Below are positions 21,435-33,518 of a DNA stretch of 64,000 bases, in pieces. Source of the DNA: Panulirus ornatus (Eukaryota > Arthropoda > Malacostraca > Decapoda > Palinuridae). The stretch lies in the NCBI RefSeq assembly GCF_036320965.1, contig NC_092234.1:30691703-30755702 (forward strand). The letters are read 5' to 3'. The first letter of the stretch is position 1. Each line of letters begins with the position of its first letter. The position numbers and the translations under genes are program-made. A model generated the notes under the pieces. The model searched no databases, was not told the DNA's origin, and saw only the letters and a list, made by a program, of their open reading frames with translations.

Positions 21435-23290
21435 TGGTCATATGTCTTTCAATAAAACAAGTATACTTAATCCCGATCTAAAGTGCTTGATGGCTTGATG
21501 GTGGAGCGTTCCGTGTCTTCCAAATCTACGTATATGTCTGCATATGTTACGGCCCGTTTCAGGTCTCCATTTAATGGAATGGGACAAACGTTATGCTCAA
21601 TTCGTTTAATACGCACTTAAGTTTCACCTGCTGGAAGAAATATTTCACTCAGTTCGTGAAATAGACTGTCACAAACGAGACGTAACATATACGTAAACAT
21701 GAAACGACATGAGGTGAGTACGTGGAAGTATCAGAGTGTGGGACCCTCCTCAGTGCTCATATGACCACGGGAAGAGGGAGGACGTGGTCTCCACTTCTAG
21801 ACACTTTTGAGGGTGAAGTGCGCACATACCTTACGAAGGCGTTCTCTGGCATGTTGTCTCAGAAAGCTTTCATAAGACAAATCGCCCAAGGCGCCCTTCT
21901 CGGAGACATTGCCAGGTAATACATAAGTCATAAGCATGATTATACCTATAACGCCTTTCTGGAACAAAATGTCTCATGTATGTCTGAACTATATAGCATG
22001 AGGAGTGTTGGGACATACTGTCATTTTATGGTACTCTCAAACTCGCTACCTTAGACAATCTTGTGGGACCTAATGCCTTTTATCTTCAATAAAAAATATC
22101 TGATACTCTTGACACATATTCCAAAGTACAGTAGTTTTCGTAAAGATATGTGGGACATATGACCTTGAATACGCTCGCCAAGAAACCTACTATTTGCGAC
22201 GTACTTGGCTAATGGGGCACAATAAATCTTATCTTCCATGCATAATCCCACATGGAACACACTTAAAGTTGCTGTCTGGAGTATACTACCTCATGGAACA
22301 GCCCATTAAGTCACTGTGGTCTATACTGCCCCATTAAACAGCCCGAAAAATGTTCCGTTAAACATAATGCCACATAGACCTGCCATCTGGAACATAATGC
22401 CTCACTGGACAGCCCTAAATATGTTGTCTGGATCATACTACTTCATGGAACAACTCTAAATATGTCATCTGAGACATGGAGTCTCACGGGTTGCTGTCAC
22501 CACAATCTTTGTGACACACTGGAATATGCATTTTGCTTAAGCCATATTTCAAGCGTCTAGAATATGACTTCTTTAATAGGCAGTCTCGATAACTGAACAC
22601 GGGTTCGTTTACCATCTAAAAACACCAAAGCTGACATGAAAACACGGACGAATTCACGCCATTCAAATCCTATACAAAGAACTTATCGCATCTGCGTGCA
22701 AAAAAAGAACGTTTTCGATAAAGAACCTCAAGTATTTCCACACTATAAGGAAAACGACCCGATACAAAAAAATAAAAGAAAAAAAAAGAAACCTGTAATT
22801 CCAATCCTAAATTACAAGTTTTTACAACCTAATACTAGCATTAACAACAGTACTGTCGCATAACCACAAAGAAATACCACTTATATCAATCACCAGAAGG
22901 GGCAACACGGATATGCTGTATACAACAGCGAGTTATAAATCACTCATACAAACATATAATCGCTACATGGCAACAGGAAATCACAAATCACACCCCATTT
23001 TCTGCCAGGAATATCATAGGGTACTCGCTAAGACTGTGGCCAACAAAACGCAACTTGTGTGACGCTACTTTATGAAGTTCCTTGTACTAAAAAAAATAGT
23101 ACAACTCGTAAACAATTGGAACCCCTAAATCAACAGTATAAACTAAAGATACACTTGCATAAACTACAGCAAAGAAAAATACACATTTTCTTGAATAAAG
23201 ATTTTAAAAAGAAAAATTTATGAACGTTCCCAACTAAAGCCGTTGGCGTAAATCTTATTAAGAGAGAGCTAGAAGCGTTTATCTTATGTA
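21435..23290. other. Unique sequence with one decayed tandem stretch
   Basis: Between about 22,260 and 22,500 words like CATCTGGAACATAATGCCTCA and ATGGAACARCYC recur roughly every 40 bases, a probable eroded minisatellite. No coding region was found in the remainder. Confidence 0.45.
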
Positions 23291-23429
23291 AATGACAAAT
23301 GTAAATAGAGCCTGGGTATCATGGACAACCGTGGTAGCATGCGTCGTCTGTAGACGGGGATTCAAATTTCCCTCTCACGTACATTACTCACTCAAGAAAA
23401 TGTATGGGATGGAGGTTCTTCAATTTTTC

Positions 23430-26250
23430 ATTCAAGTTCGATATATATCCATACCTGATTGTCGTTTGCCGCGTTATCGAAGTAGCGCCAGCAACAGACG
23501 AAGACTGTGGGCCACATCCGCTCACATCCATCTCCCATCTCCAATCTGGTCTTCTTGTTCCCTCTATTTCTAATAAATATATCCTCTTTTGTCATCCTTA
23601 CCTCACTTACTCTCTCAATATATCTAAACGATTTCAGCACACACCCCTCAGCTCTCTCAACCACACTCCTTTTATTATCACATATCTCTTACCATTTCAT
23701 CAATTATTCGATCAAACCACATCACACCACATATTGTCCTTAAACATTTCATTTCCAACTCATCCACCCTCTTCTGCATAGCCTTATCTATAGCCCATGC
23801 ATCGCACGCATATAATATTGTTGGGACTACTTTATCTTCTTCTGACCTCACAGATAATGTTCTCTCTTTCCATTCATTCTTCAGCGCTCCCAGAACCTTC
23901 GCCCCGTCACCTACCCTATGACTCACTCCCGCTTCCATGGATCCAACTGCTATCATGTCCACTTCCAGGAATCTTAAAACACTTCACTTCCTCCAAGTTT
24001 TCTCCACTGAAACTCACACCCCAACTAACCTGTCCATCAACCCTCCTAAACCTAGTACCATTGCTTTTATTCACGTTCACTCTCAACTTCCTCCTTTCAC
24101 ACACTACCAAATTCAGTCACAAACTTCTGCAGTTCCTCACTCGAATCTGCCACCGGTGCTGTATCATCAGTAAACAACATGCGACTCACTTTCCAAACCA
24201 TCTCGTCCCTCAGAGTTTGCATATTCGCTCCTCTCTCGAAGACTCTCGCATTTACCTCCCTCACTACCCATACATAAACAAACTGAACAGCCATGGGGAC
24301 ATCACACACCCCTGCCGCAGACCGACCTTCACTTGGAACAATTCGCTCTCCTCTCTTCCTACTCGTATACATGCCTTACACCCTTAACAAAAACTTCTTT
24401 GCTTCTAGTAGCTTTCCTCCCACACCGTATATTCTTAATGACCTTCCACAAAGCATCTCTATCAACTCTTATCATATGCTCTCTCCAAATCCATAAATGC
24501 CACACACAAGTCCATTTGTTTCTCTAAGCATTTCCCACACACATTCCTTAAACCAAACACTTGATCCACGCATCCTTTACCACTTCTGAAAACCACACAT
24601 CTCATCCCCAGTCTGATGTTCTGGATATGCTTTTGCCCTCTCAACCAATACTCCCCCCCCCCTCATACAACTTGAGGGGTATACTCAGCAAACTTATGCC
24701 TCTGTAGTTTGAACACTCACCTTCATACAATGGCACTATAAATACATTCCACCAATTCTCAGGCATCTCACCATGATCCATACAAACAGTGAAGATTTTT
24801 GACAACCATTCACAAACACAATTACCTCCTTTCTTAATAAATTCAACTACAATTCCATCCACTCCAGCCGCTTTGTCGCATTTAATTTGATGTAAGGCTT
24901 TCTCCACCTCTTCTCTCTTCACCAAAGCATTCTCCATGACTCTCACTTTGTATACCATTCCGACCCAAACGCCCTACATCAACCACTCTACTATCATACA
25001 CATTCAACAGACTTTCAAAACACTCACTCCATCTCCATCATCACTACCTGTTATCACTTCCCCTTTAGCCCCCTTCACCGAAGTTCCCATTTGCTCTTTT
25101 GTTTTTCGCACATTATTTACCACCATTCATAACATCTTAACCTCCCTAAAGTTTACTGATATTCGCTCACTCCAATCCTTAATTGCCCTCTTTCTCAACC
25201 CCTGCATCTTCCTCTGACTTCCTTCCACTTCTCTTAAACATCCCCCAATCATCTGCACTCCTTCCCCCTCTTAAGTATCGTCCAAACTCGTTTATATTCT
25301 TTTTCACACGCAACTTTACTTCATACCACTACTCAGTACCCTCTCTAATCCTCCCACCACTCGCCTTTCGCAGGCCTTATGCATCTCTCGCACATGCCAA
25401 CACTGCTTCCCTAAATACCTCCTGTTCCTCATCCACTATCCTTCCTTGATCTACTCTCACCTTTTGTCATTCTACACTCAATCTCTCCTGGTATCTCTTC
25501 CAACAAGTCTCTTTTCCAAGCTCACTTACTCTCCCCACTCTCTTCTCCCCGACACTGTTTCTTCTCTTCCGCAAATCTCTATGTCTTCACCCCCTATACA
25601 AAATGATGATCAGCCATCCCACTAGCTGCCCCTCTAAGCACATTTACACCAAAAAGTCTGCTCACGTAAGTACAATTGCTAATGTCCCTCTTTTTAAACC
25701 AAGTATTTCCAAGCACCAGTCTTTTATCTGCACACAACTCCAACAGCTGTCCGCCATTTCCATTCGAAACACTAAATACCCCATGCCCCCTAATCATAGC
25801 CTTAATTGCCATATTACTCACTGATTTGAATCACTCACCACCGATATCCGGTCTCTGTAATCAAAACTGTTGATACACTCACTCAGCTGCTCCCAAAACA
25901 CTTGCTTCTCATGATCTTTCTTCTCAAGGCGAGGTGCATAAGCACTAATAATCAACCATCTCTCGCCATACATTTTCAGTTTTACCCGCATCAATCTAGA
26001 ATTTACTCCCTGACACTCTATCATCCACTCCAAAACTCCTGCTTCAGAAGTAGTGCTACTCCTACCTTAACTCTAGCCCTCTCCTAAGACATTTACAAAC
26101 TATTCTTCCCCTTTACCATTGAGCTTTGTTTCACAGAGAGCCAGAACATCCTCAAACATTCTATTTATCTCTCTCCTCTCTTCTCATCTGACTTACATCC
26201 ACACATTTCGACACCCCAACCTGAGCCTTGGAGGAGGCTGAGCAGTCCCT
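23430..26250 (-). mobile_element. RTE-like LINE-1x copy B, old, EN plus RT architecture
   Basis: This is the longest copy, about 2.8 kb on the minus strand, with many frameshifts and stops. In order: the start of the APE endonuclease near 26,130 (ALCETKL), YGERWLIISAYAPR near 25,960, GNTWFKKRDI near 25,710 and MADHH near 25,600. Then come RT blocks: KAAGVDGIVVEF near 24,860, YRGISLLSIP near 24,690, CVVFRSGKGCVDQVF near 24,580, AFMDLERAYD near 24,480, and a mutated active site, FTDD, near 24,175. The C-terminal WAIDKAMQKRVDELEMKCLR lies near 23,780 and the 3' tail motif near 23,465-23,505. Synonymous blocks differ clearly from copies A, C, D and E, so it is older. It is non-functional. Confidence 0.85.
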
Positions 26251-26257
26251 GCGTGGT

Positions 26258-26377
26258 TCCTTCGTCTGTTCCTTCCTTTAGAAAATGAAATACAAGAGGG
26301 GGGCTCCAGTACCCCACTCCCGCCACCCTCTACAACACGCAGAGAACACCTAGGTAGAATTATTTCTCCCCTAACCC

Positions 26378-26383
<6 letters not shown>
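26258..26383 (-). mobile_element. R2-related fragment, copy c
   Basis: It matches the 5' half of R2 on the minus strand: (TA)n, CCCTGGG, then the GTAGAGG and G-rich middle, diverged. The 3' tail is missing. It abuts the 5' end of LINE copy B in the same orientation. Confidence 0.6.

Positions 26384-26442
<59 letters not shown>
26384..26442. repeat. (TA)n microsatellite
   Basis: About 30 TA units at the 5' end of R2 copy c. Confidence 0.97.
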
Positions 26443-26445
<3 letters not shown>

Positions 26446-26520
26446 TATATTTAAGCGGAGTTCGAACAGCTGCTCAGCAAATTGATAGTGAACTGGGGGT
26501 TTCATGAGGTAACCCCTTTG

Positions 26521-26522
<2 letters not shown>

Positions 26523-26562
<40 letters not shown>
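26523..26562. repeat. (CA)n microsatellite
   Basis: About 20 CA units. Confidence 0.97.
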
Positions 26563-26563
<1 letters not shown>

Positions 26564-26599
26564 ATTAAGAGACAGGTGTTACAGGGAATGGATACTGTT

Positions 26600-28350
26600 C
26601 CATGCTAACGCTGTCACAACCTCTGAGGAATTCACACATATTTCCCTTACTTTTCTTTCTTCCTACTCAGGAACACTGAGGACTTAACTCCTGTCTTAAT
26701 GGTTCATTCCATTCTTTCTGGTGCTACTTTTGCTGCATTCGTATGTCATTTGAACCCTTCCAGCAATCCTATGTAGCCCTTCATTACCAAACTGTAGCGG
26801 TATCTTCCAGCTTTGGACGAACGTACACCGCATTAAACACCTCAACGTCCCTGCACCAAAGGGCAATCTTAACACTACGATACAGTTTGCTTTCTCAAGA
26901 CCCTTTTCACATGTTGTTCAGATGACACGTTCGGTGTGATGTCAAGACCTTGGTCCCTCTGACAACACGAACCTTCCAATTCAGTATTCCACTGTCTGGT
27001 CTGTTAATGCCCTTCGCTATGCTCATGGCTTTACATATCCCGGGGTTGAATAATACTGGCCATTGTTCTCATCACCCTTGTTCCTCGTATAGGTCTCAAG
27101 AGCAATATTTCGCAGCTCCTGTCGGCTCCTACTTTTTACTTAATACTAAAATCCTCATTAGCCATATTTAGGTAATAATCTACCGCGTTTGGTAAATCAT
27201 TTAAGCAGATAAAAAACAGTAATGGCCCCATTGCGTAGCCTTGAAGCACCCCACTTGTCATACTCGCCCAGCTTAAGCAAACTACCCTGACATGTGTTCC
27301 CTGCTCCCTCTCAGTTAAGCAGCTGTCAGTCTAATTGAGCAGCCCTCCTCTGACCCCATCTTGGATGTTTAGCTTCATCATCCGTCTTCTCGGAGACGGT
27401 ATCAAAGGCCTTCTCGCAGTCCAAGAATATACAAGCCACCCACCCATCCCTCTCCTCCAAGACGTTGCTGACTCGGTCATACAAATCCAGTTAGTTCGTC
27501 ACAAAACATCTGAACTCATGCCCTCCACTTACGCAGCTTGTGCTGGTCAGGTATTATGCTTATTTGCTATAAAATCATCTTCTTTAGTATCTGGCAGGTT
27601 ATGTAGTCACTTTTTTTTTCAGTACTGGTACTACGTTCGTTTTCTTCCATTCTACTGTAACTATTCCCTCAGTGAAAGAGATCTGTTAAATCAGTAATAG
27701 TATAAAAAGCTTTTGTTTTGGTATTCTGTTCTGTTTTTCAGGGAATTGCAACTTTTTCAGTAGTGCTCAGGCCAGACTATCTCCCTTTTAGACTCTGGGT
27801 CTGTGTGGTCTGCGTAATTCCGCGCAACGAGTGCAAATGGTGAGATGACATCTGGACCATAGGCTTCGTGTGGGCCTAACTCTTTCGTGAACGTCCTCGC
27901 TTCAGTAGGATTTCGTTCAATATTTCCTAAAGAGTCTCCCCTTTCCCTGGCTGTCTGGCTGTAGTGGTGCCTCAGGCAAGGTATATACTTTGAACCTGTA
28001 TGCTCAGCCTCTGTGTCAACAACTCTCCCATATCCGTTCCTTGATCCAATAATTCGGTCCTTTACTGTTAATTTGTCCCTTGTGAATTTGTGAAATAGTC
28101 TTGAGGGCTCCTTTGATTCTCTTTTTATACTTTCACATCTCGCTCACTTGTTCCTCTTTTCTTATACTGATGTTCTATGTCTAATGGTGCTTGACCCCTG
28201 GATTTCACATACATTCCATAGTACATCCCTTGACTCTCCTACATAAGCTAAATCATTTCTGCAGTTCTGTTCTTCGTCCCTCGCAGACTATACATTACTG
28301 TTGATACATACCTCCCTTTGCTCAACTTGTACATTCCACCAAATCCAGCT
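26600..28350 (-). pseudogene. CR1-like LINE reverse transcriptase remnant
   Basis: Reading down the minus strand: GPDVISPF near 27,870, the FLDCEKAFDTV block (RT motif with the first catalytic Asp) near 27,420, then MTSGVLQG, GPLLFFICLNDLPNAVDYYLNM near 27,200, FNPGICKAMS near 27,030, and sequence fitting the post-RT region to about 26,650. Upstream, 28,350-27,880 fits the endonuclease-RT linker in broken frames. The blocks and their order are typical of CR1-type LINEs. Many stops and shifts make it a relic. It is distinct from LINE-1x, which has FRSGRGCVDQVF and RQGCVMSPWLFN blocks. Confidence 0.72.
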
Positions 28351-28359
28351 GAGCATTGG

Positions 28360-28383
28360 TATGTGTGTGTGTGTGTGTGTGTG
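28360..28383. repeat. (TG)n microsatellite
   Basis: About 12 TG units. Confidence 0.95.
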
Positions 28384-28737
28384 AGTATTTCAGCTTCCTA
28401 ACCCGTCGACTTGAAGGAAGTATTCAAACCTTTATATTTCCCTTCTCTTTTAACTCTTATTACTGATAGACATTTTGTCTCTCAGCAGCATTTCCTCTTT
28501 TACTACATAATTCATCACAGGTAAAAGGTGTCCACTTTTCTGAGTGACGGTCCACAGGTAAATGCCTCCTCCATCAGGGTTACAGTGCGTGAAAAGTTCA
28601 GGCCAACTAGTTTCGTTGACACGACCACATCTCTCACCCTAGCGACCTCTGAGACACGCTAGCACAAACACTTCTACACGCAGTCTAAGAAACTGAATCT
28701 CTAAGTGCACTTACCTCCGTGTGGATCGACGATATCC

Positions 28738-28739
<2 letters not shown>

Positions 28740-28784
<45 letters not shown>
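28740..28784. repeat. (GT)n microsatellite
   Basis: About 22 GT units. Confidence 0.97.
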
Positions 28785-28785
<1 letters not shown>

Positions 28786-28789
28786 TTAC

Positions 28790-29640
28790 CTATCTGCACC
28801 GTAAGGGGAGGGAGTTGTACACTCATGTTTCTAATTACCTTATTATAAGTACGGTACGTGAAGGGAATTCTACACTCGTAGGTTCTCCTCTCAACAACTT
28901 TTCATACAATATTTCTAACAAACTTGTGCCGTCCACAGTCACAATCTCGCAACTCAGTTTATTCTAGTCATATCATAAAAGCATTTCCTTACATCTCTTC
29001 TATCAAGTTTTTTGATGAATTCCATATTATGTCCTCTGGTTAATCTATGCTTATTATCTTTCGAAGAACTGTTCATTGTCTACATCATCAAGCTGGCTGA
29101 AAAACTTAAAAGGTTGTAGGCAGGTTACCCCTTACTTCTCTCTCTCCTATGGTGGACACATTAAAGATTTCTAACCCTTCTCGGTAACTCATTTATCTCA
29201 GTCCTATTCCCAACTCTACTGCCCTCCTCTGGACCTTCTCCATTAGTAGTCTGTGCTTCTTCAAATACGGTTATCTGACCTGAGAAGCTTATCGTAGACC
29301 TGGCCTAATGTAGTAGGGATGTGAACAGCTTTGTAAATATCTCCTTATTCATAGTTCATTTCTTATTTTCCATCAGGCAGTTCGTCTTCTTTAACATCCT
29401 CATATGGCGGTACTCTGCCGACAGGTTAGGAACACCGACCTTCATCAACCATGCATGTATCATACCAACTCCGGAGCTTTCCATGTTTCTTTTCAGGTTG
29501 ATGCATTCCTCTTCGTTTCTTCCTTGCCTCGTGACCTTGGCATCATCTGCAAACATATTCAGGTAGGAGTCTAGACTATCTAGCAAGTCATTCGCATTCA
29601 TCAAGAGCACTGGTCCCAAAACAGACCCCAGCAAGCGAGA
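28790..29640 (-). pseudogene. Second CR1-like LINE remnant, RT and C-terminus
   Basis: The minus strand opens with GSVLGPVLLM and NDLLDSLDSYLNMFADD (active-site FADD near 29,545), running to about 29,356. In other frames, LMEKVQRRAVELGIGLR near 29,210 and QPFKFFSQLDDVD near 29,100 match the conserved LEKVQRRAT region that closes CR1-type proteins. The 5' half is missing. It lies upstream of, and on the same strand as, the remnant at 26.6-28.35 kb, but differs in sequence, so they are separate insertions or subfamilies. Confidence 0.75.
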
Positions 29641-30006
29641 ACCTCTATCATTCTGGGAACTATTTCCCGATATAAACCTTCGGATGTGTAATCTTCTATG
29701 TTCGATTTCTGTAAAACCACGAGGAGCAGCTACTGTAAAACTTTTATCCAGGACACCTTACGACATGCGAATAAGACGATACAATATTCTGGGTACTCAT
29801 TCTCAATCACAGCGAGGCTTACATACATACGCGATTTTCCCCGAAGGGAATATTCGAATGAAACTGGCACATATCACGCAACGTAATCCGTGGACGCTCC
29901 CCTCACAACTGCCGACAATTCCTCTTGCTTGGATTCAGGAAGATCAATCATGTCCACTCCTTCACTTTCTCTCGAAGACGAAGCAATCAACACAAACATT
30001 TCACCC
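29641..30006. other. Unique sequence, no gene seen
   Basis: The open frame beginning at 29,684 continues into the (TA)n tract at 30,195 and has no recognisable domain. Confidence 0.5.
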
Positions 30007-30117
30007 CTTGATCAGGATGGTTCGAACCTTCAACTCAACGGAACAAACCTTGATCAGGATGGTTCGAACCTTCAACTCAACGGAACAAACCTTGAGATCG
30101 AAGGTTCGATCCTTGGG
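30007..30117. repeat. 42-bp tandem duplication
   Basis: Identical units at 30,007-30,048 and 30,049-30,090, then a partial third. Each contains the palindrome-like GGTTCGAACC. Confidence 0.92.
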
Positions 30118-30190
30118 TACGATGGCCAAACCTCTCTCACCTGACCCTCATGAGCGAGATCATATGGCTAGGCCATCATACCAAATAAGT

Positions 30191-30194
<4 letters not shown>

Positions 30195-30266
<72 letters not shown>
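30195..30266. repeat. (TA)n microsatellite
   Basis: About 36 TA units on the 3' side of R2 copy d. Confidence 0.97.
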
Positions 30267-30274
<8 letters not shown>

Positions 30275-30496
30275 GTACTATTCGCCATTTCCCGCATTAG
30301 CGAGGTAGCGTTAAGAACAGAGGACTGGGCCTTTGAGGGAATATCCTCACCTGGCTCAATTTTTTGTTCCTTCTTTTGGAAAATTGAAAAAAAGGAGAGG
30401 GGAGGATTTCCAGCCCCCCACTCCCTCTCCTTTTAGTAGCCTTCTACGACACGCAGGGAATACGTGGGAAGTATTGTTTCTCCCCTATCCCCAGGG

Positions 30497-30499
<3 letters not shown>
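30267..30499 (-). mobile_element. R2 SINE-like repeat, copy d, near full length
   Basis: On the minus strand from CCCTGGGGATAGGGGAG (30,483-30,499) through the G-rich middle and internal T-run to the tail motif at about 30,289-30,315. It is bracketed by (TA)n on both sides and shows high similarity to copies e and h. Confidence 0.85.

Positions 30500-30560
<61 letters not shown>
30500..30560. repeat. (TA)n microsatellite
   Basis: Separates R2 copy d from the inverted half of LINE copy C. Confidence 0.97.
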
Positions 30561-30562
<2 letters not shown>

Positions 30563-30903
30563 TGCTTTCCGAGATAATGTTCTCGACTTCCACACATTCT
30601 TCAAGGCTCCCAGAATTTTCGCCCCCTCCCCCACCCTATGATCCACTTCCGCTTCCATGGTTCCATCCGCTGCCAGATCCACTCCCAGGTATCTAAAACA
30701 CTTTACTTCCTCCAGTTTTTCTCCATTCAAACTCACCTCCCAATTGACTTGACCCTCAACCCTACTGTACCTAATAACCTTGCTCTTATTCACATTTATT
30801 CTTAACTTTCTTCTTTCACACACTTTACCAAACTCAGTCACCAGCTTCTGCAGTTTCTCACATGAATCAGCCACCAGCGCTGTATCATCAGCGAACAACA
30901 ACT
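30561..30903 (-). mobile_element. LINE-1x copy C, inverted 5' half
   Basis: The minus strand encodes, from 30,900 down to 30,561, the active-site FADD (30,884-30,895), CEKLQKLVTEFGKVC, LRINVNKSKVIRYS, YLGVDLAADG and KNVWKSRTLSRKAK, where it meets (TA)n. The next residues of the family (GMFEGIVVP) appear at the start of the plus-strand half at 30,904. The inner join carries a two-base overlap (TG). This half is inverted relative to the rest of the same insertion, as expected from twin priming. Confidence 0.85.
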
Positions 30904-31517
30904 GGGTATGTTTGAAGGAATAGTGGTTCCAACAATGTTGTATGGTTGCGAGGCGTGGGCTATGGATAGAGTGGTGCGCAGGAGGATGGATGTGCTGGAA
31001 ATGAGATGTTTGAGGACAATGTGTGGTGTGAGGTGGTTTGATCGAGTAAGTAACGTAAGGGTAAGAGAGATGTGTGGAAATAAAAAGAGCGTGGTTGAGA
31101 GAGCAGAAGAGGGGGTTTTGAAATGGTTTGGGCACATGGAGAGAATGAGTGAGGAAAGGTTGACCAAGAGGATATATGTGTCGGAGGTGGAGGGAACGAG
31201 GAGAAGAGGGAGACCAAACTGGAGGTGGAAAGATGGAGTGAAAAAGATTTTGTGTGATCGGGGCCTGAACATGCACGAGGGTGAAAGGAGGGCAAGGAAT
31301 AGAGTGAATTGGAGCGATGTGGTATACCGGGGTTGACGTGCTGTCAGTGGATTGAATCAGGGCATGAGAAGCGTCTGGGGTAAACCATGGAAAGCTGTGT
31401 AGGTATGTATATCTGCGTGTGTGGACGTATGTATATACATGTGTATGGGGGTGGGTTGGGCCATTTCTTTCGTCTGTTTCCTTGCGCTACCTCGCAAACG
31501 CGGGAGACAGCGACAAA

Positions 31518-31522
<5 letters not shown>
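30904..31522 (+). mobile_element. LINE-1x copy C, direct 3' half
   Basis: The plus strand encodes the C-terminal region from GMFEGIVVPTMLYGCEAW through MCGVRWFDRVSNVRVREMCG, WFGHMERMSEERLTKRIY and RRGRPNWRWKDGVKKIL to VVYRG, stopping at 31,336. The frame is intact. A short-form 3'UTR follows and ends at the tail motif (31,482-31,520) against (TA)n. Near identity to copies A, D and E points to a young insertion. Confidence 0.88.

Positions 31523-31556
<34 letters not shown>
31523..31556. repeat. (TA)n microsatellite
   Basis: About 17 TA units at the 3' end of LINE copy C. Confidence 0.96.
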
Positions 31557-31558
<2 letters not shown>

Positions 31559-31616
31559 ACCATAATTTTGACCACTCCACTCGCCACCAACCAGTGCATA
31601 AGAAGGTGATAACACA

Positions 31617-31700
31617 TGTCTCAGTAGTGCTCAGGCCAGACCACCTCACTTGGACCCTGGATCTGTGTGGTCTGTGTATCTACGTAACTCTGTGTAACAC
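31617..31700. repeat. Dispersed repeat shared with 27,758-27,835
   Basis: TCAGTAGTGCTCAGGCCAGA and the following CTGGRTCTGTGTGGTCTG occur in both places in the same orientation. At 27.8 kb the segment lies inside the CR1-like remnant, so this is probably another fragment of that element. Confidence 0.65.
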
Positions 31701-31740
31701 ATCAGTGCGACTTCTAAAGGAGTCCATGTCAGTAGCCAAT

Positions 31741-32184
31741 ATCAAGCCTTAAGCAGATGCTAACTTTAAGTCTAATGCTTCGTCATACAGCTGCACTTCT
31801 TTCAGCTTACTTTCCCATATGATTTCTCGTGACGAGCAGATCTTCGGCCCTCTACAACGACAAAGCTACAATATAGACTGGCCCATGTTTGATCCTAGGG
31901 ATGCGTCTGCTTAACAACTTAACGTAGTGAAATGAAATACTTATGAATGACACCCGTACACTTCCCTCTGATAACCACTGTTACTCAACCATACCCTTGT
32001 ACCCATGATTTCTCAGGTAATGGATAATCAAAGTATCATTCACAAAAGTGGCTGTAGAGTGGGAATGGCTATCCTACTCCTGATACACTTATTAGTGAGT
32101 GGAGCTTTAACGAGAGAAGACGATTAAACCCTAAACAAGAGGTAATAGGAGAGAGTTTAGCCTACTGTTAACTCATTCATACCA
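31741..32184. other. Unique sequence, no gene seen
   Basis: No open frame or repeat of note. Confidence 0.5.
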
Positions 32185-32456
32185 ATAGGTAATTACATTC
32201 ACATCACTTGGTAATCATACTCAGCGCTTGGTAATCACATTGACAGCATTTAGTAATTACACTGAGAAAACTGAGTAATTACATACGCAGCACTCAGTAC
32301 TAAAGTTCACAGCACTGGGTAATCACACTCACAGCACTAAATAATTGCTTCCATGGCTCTTGGTAATTACTTACAATACTCAGTAATTACACTCACAACA
32401 CCTGGTAATGACAACCAAAGCACTCGGTAATCACGTTCACAGCACTTGGTAATTAA
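32185..32456. repeat. Degenerate 22-bp minisatellite, about 12 units
   Basis: Units follow the pattern GGTAATYACAYTCACAGCAC plus TY. Divergence between units suggests an old array. Confidence 0.88.
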
Positions 32457-32557
32457 CAAAATAACCTTCAACCGCTACCTAGGCCTAATGGTTTTGCGTG
32501 TGACCGTACAGGAGTGAGTTTGTGGCTGGGAGTTCAATAACCCTCTCTCCTGTCACC

Positions 32558-32559
<2 letters not shown>

Positions 32560-32645
<86 letters not shown>

Positions 32646-32680
32646 CACACACACACACACACACACACACATATGTATAT

Positions 32681-32723
<43 letters not shown>
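32560..32723. repeat. Compound (TA)n(CA)n...(TG)n microsatellite
   Basis: About 41 TA units (to 32,641), about 13 CA units (32,645-32,671), a 13-base spacer, then about 20 TG units (32,684-32,723). The CA and TG blocks are complementary and could form a hairpin. Confidence 0.96.
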
Positions 32724-32725
<2 letters not shown>

Positions 32726-33445
32726 ATGATCACACTAGTCCGTGACGATAGTTTTATGGTGTGTCGTCTGGAACGGCAGAGGAGAGACGGAATCTCTGTG
32801 TTGGTGTTGAGATTAAAACAAAAATTATGAATTATTTGCACCTGATGAGGCAGACTGTCTCCGCCAAACATGTAGTGTTGCATGTACATACAAAATGAAT
32901 GTTAAGTAAAATCATCGGAACTACTGAATTACGATTTCAACTTCATATATATGCATATGGTGAATACGATGGCCTTGATTGGTGCATTCAGCTGCCTGCG
33001 CTGCCTCACTAACGAAACCCCATACACTTCCCCGCATGTGTGCGTGGGAGTATAATGACCTCCTCCCATCGTGTGAGGGGTGTACATTTAGGAGGCGCAG
33101 TACCTACAGCCATCCTCCATACCGGAGTACGTGTTCGCGGGTCGGGTCTCGACGTCTTCCCTCCCACTCCCTCACCGGCGCCTCTGGGGGACCAGCTCCT
33201 CACCACAACCCTTCGGACAATTTCCTCATCGGGGACCCGTGACAGATACGACTCGGCCGATTAACACACCAAAACACCCACTCGACTCCCTGAACACGTA
33301 GGGTAGGGAGTGACATTAGGAAAGGAGGGGGGAAAAAAGAGGTTAAAACATAACCATCCTGGTCATTCATCACAGTGCTCGACTCTCTACCGTAAGTGCT
33401 ACCGGCATTGTCTCCCTCTAGGGTGTAATTAAATGGGAAAATGAT

Positions 33446-33448
<3 letters not shown>
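32724..33448. other. Unique sequence, no gene seen
   Basis: Short open frames at 32,979-33,264 on both strands overlap in GC-rich sequence and resemble no family I know. Confidence 0.4.

Positions 33449-33516
<68 letters not shown>
33449..33516. repeat. (TC)n microsatellite
   Basis: About 34 TC units. Confidence 0.97.

Positions 33517-33518
<2 letters not shown>

Noticed and set aside
23310..23395. Weak tRNA-like segment before LINE copy B's 3' end
   Set aside because: GTGGTAGCATGC and a GGATTCAAATTTCCC stretch are suggestive, but the anticodon arm is missing and the match is too short.
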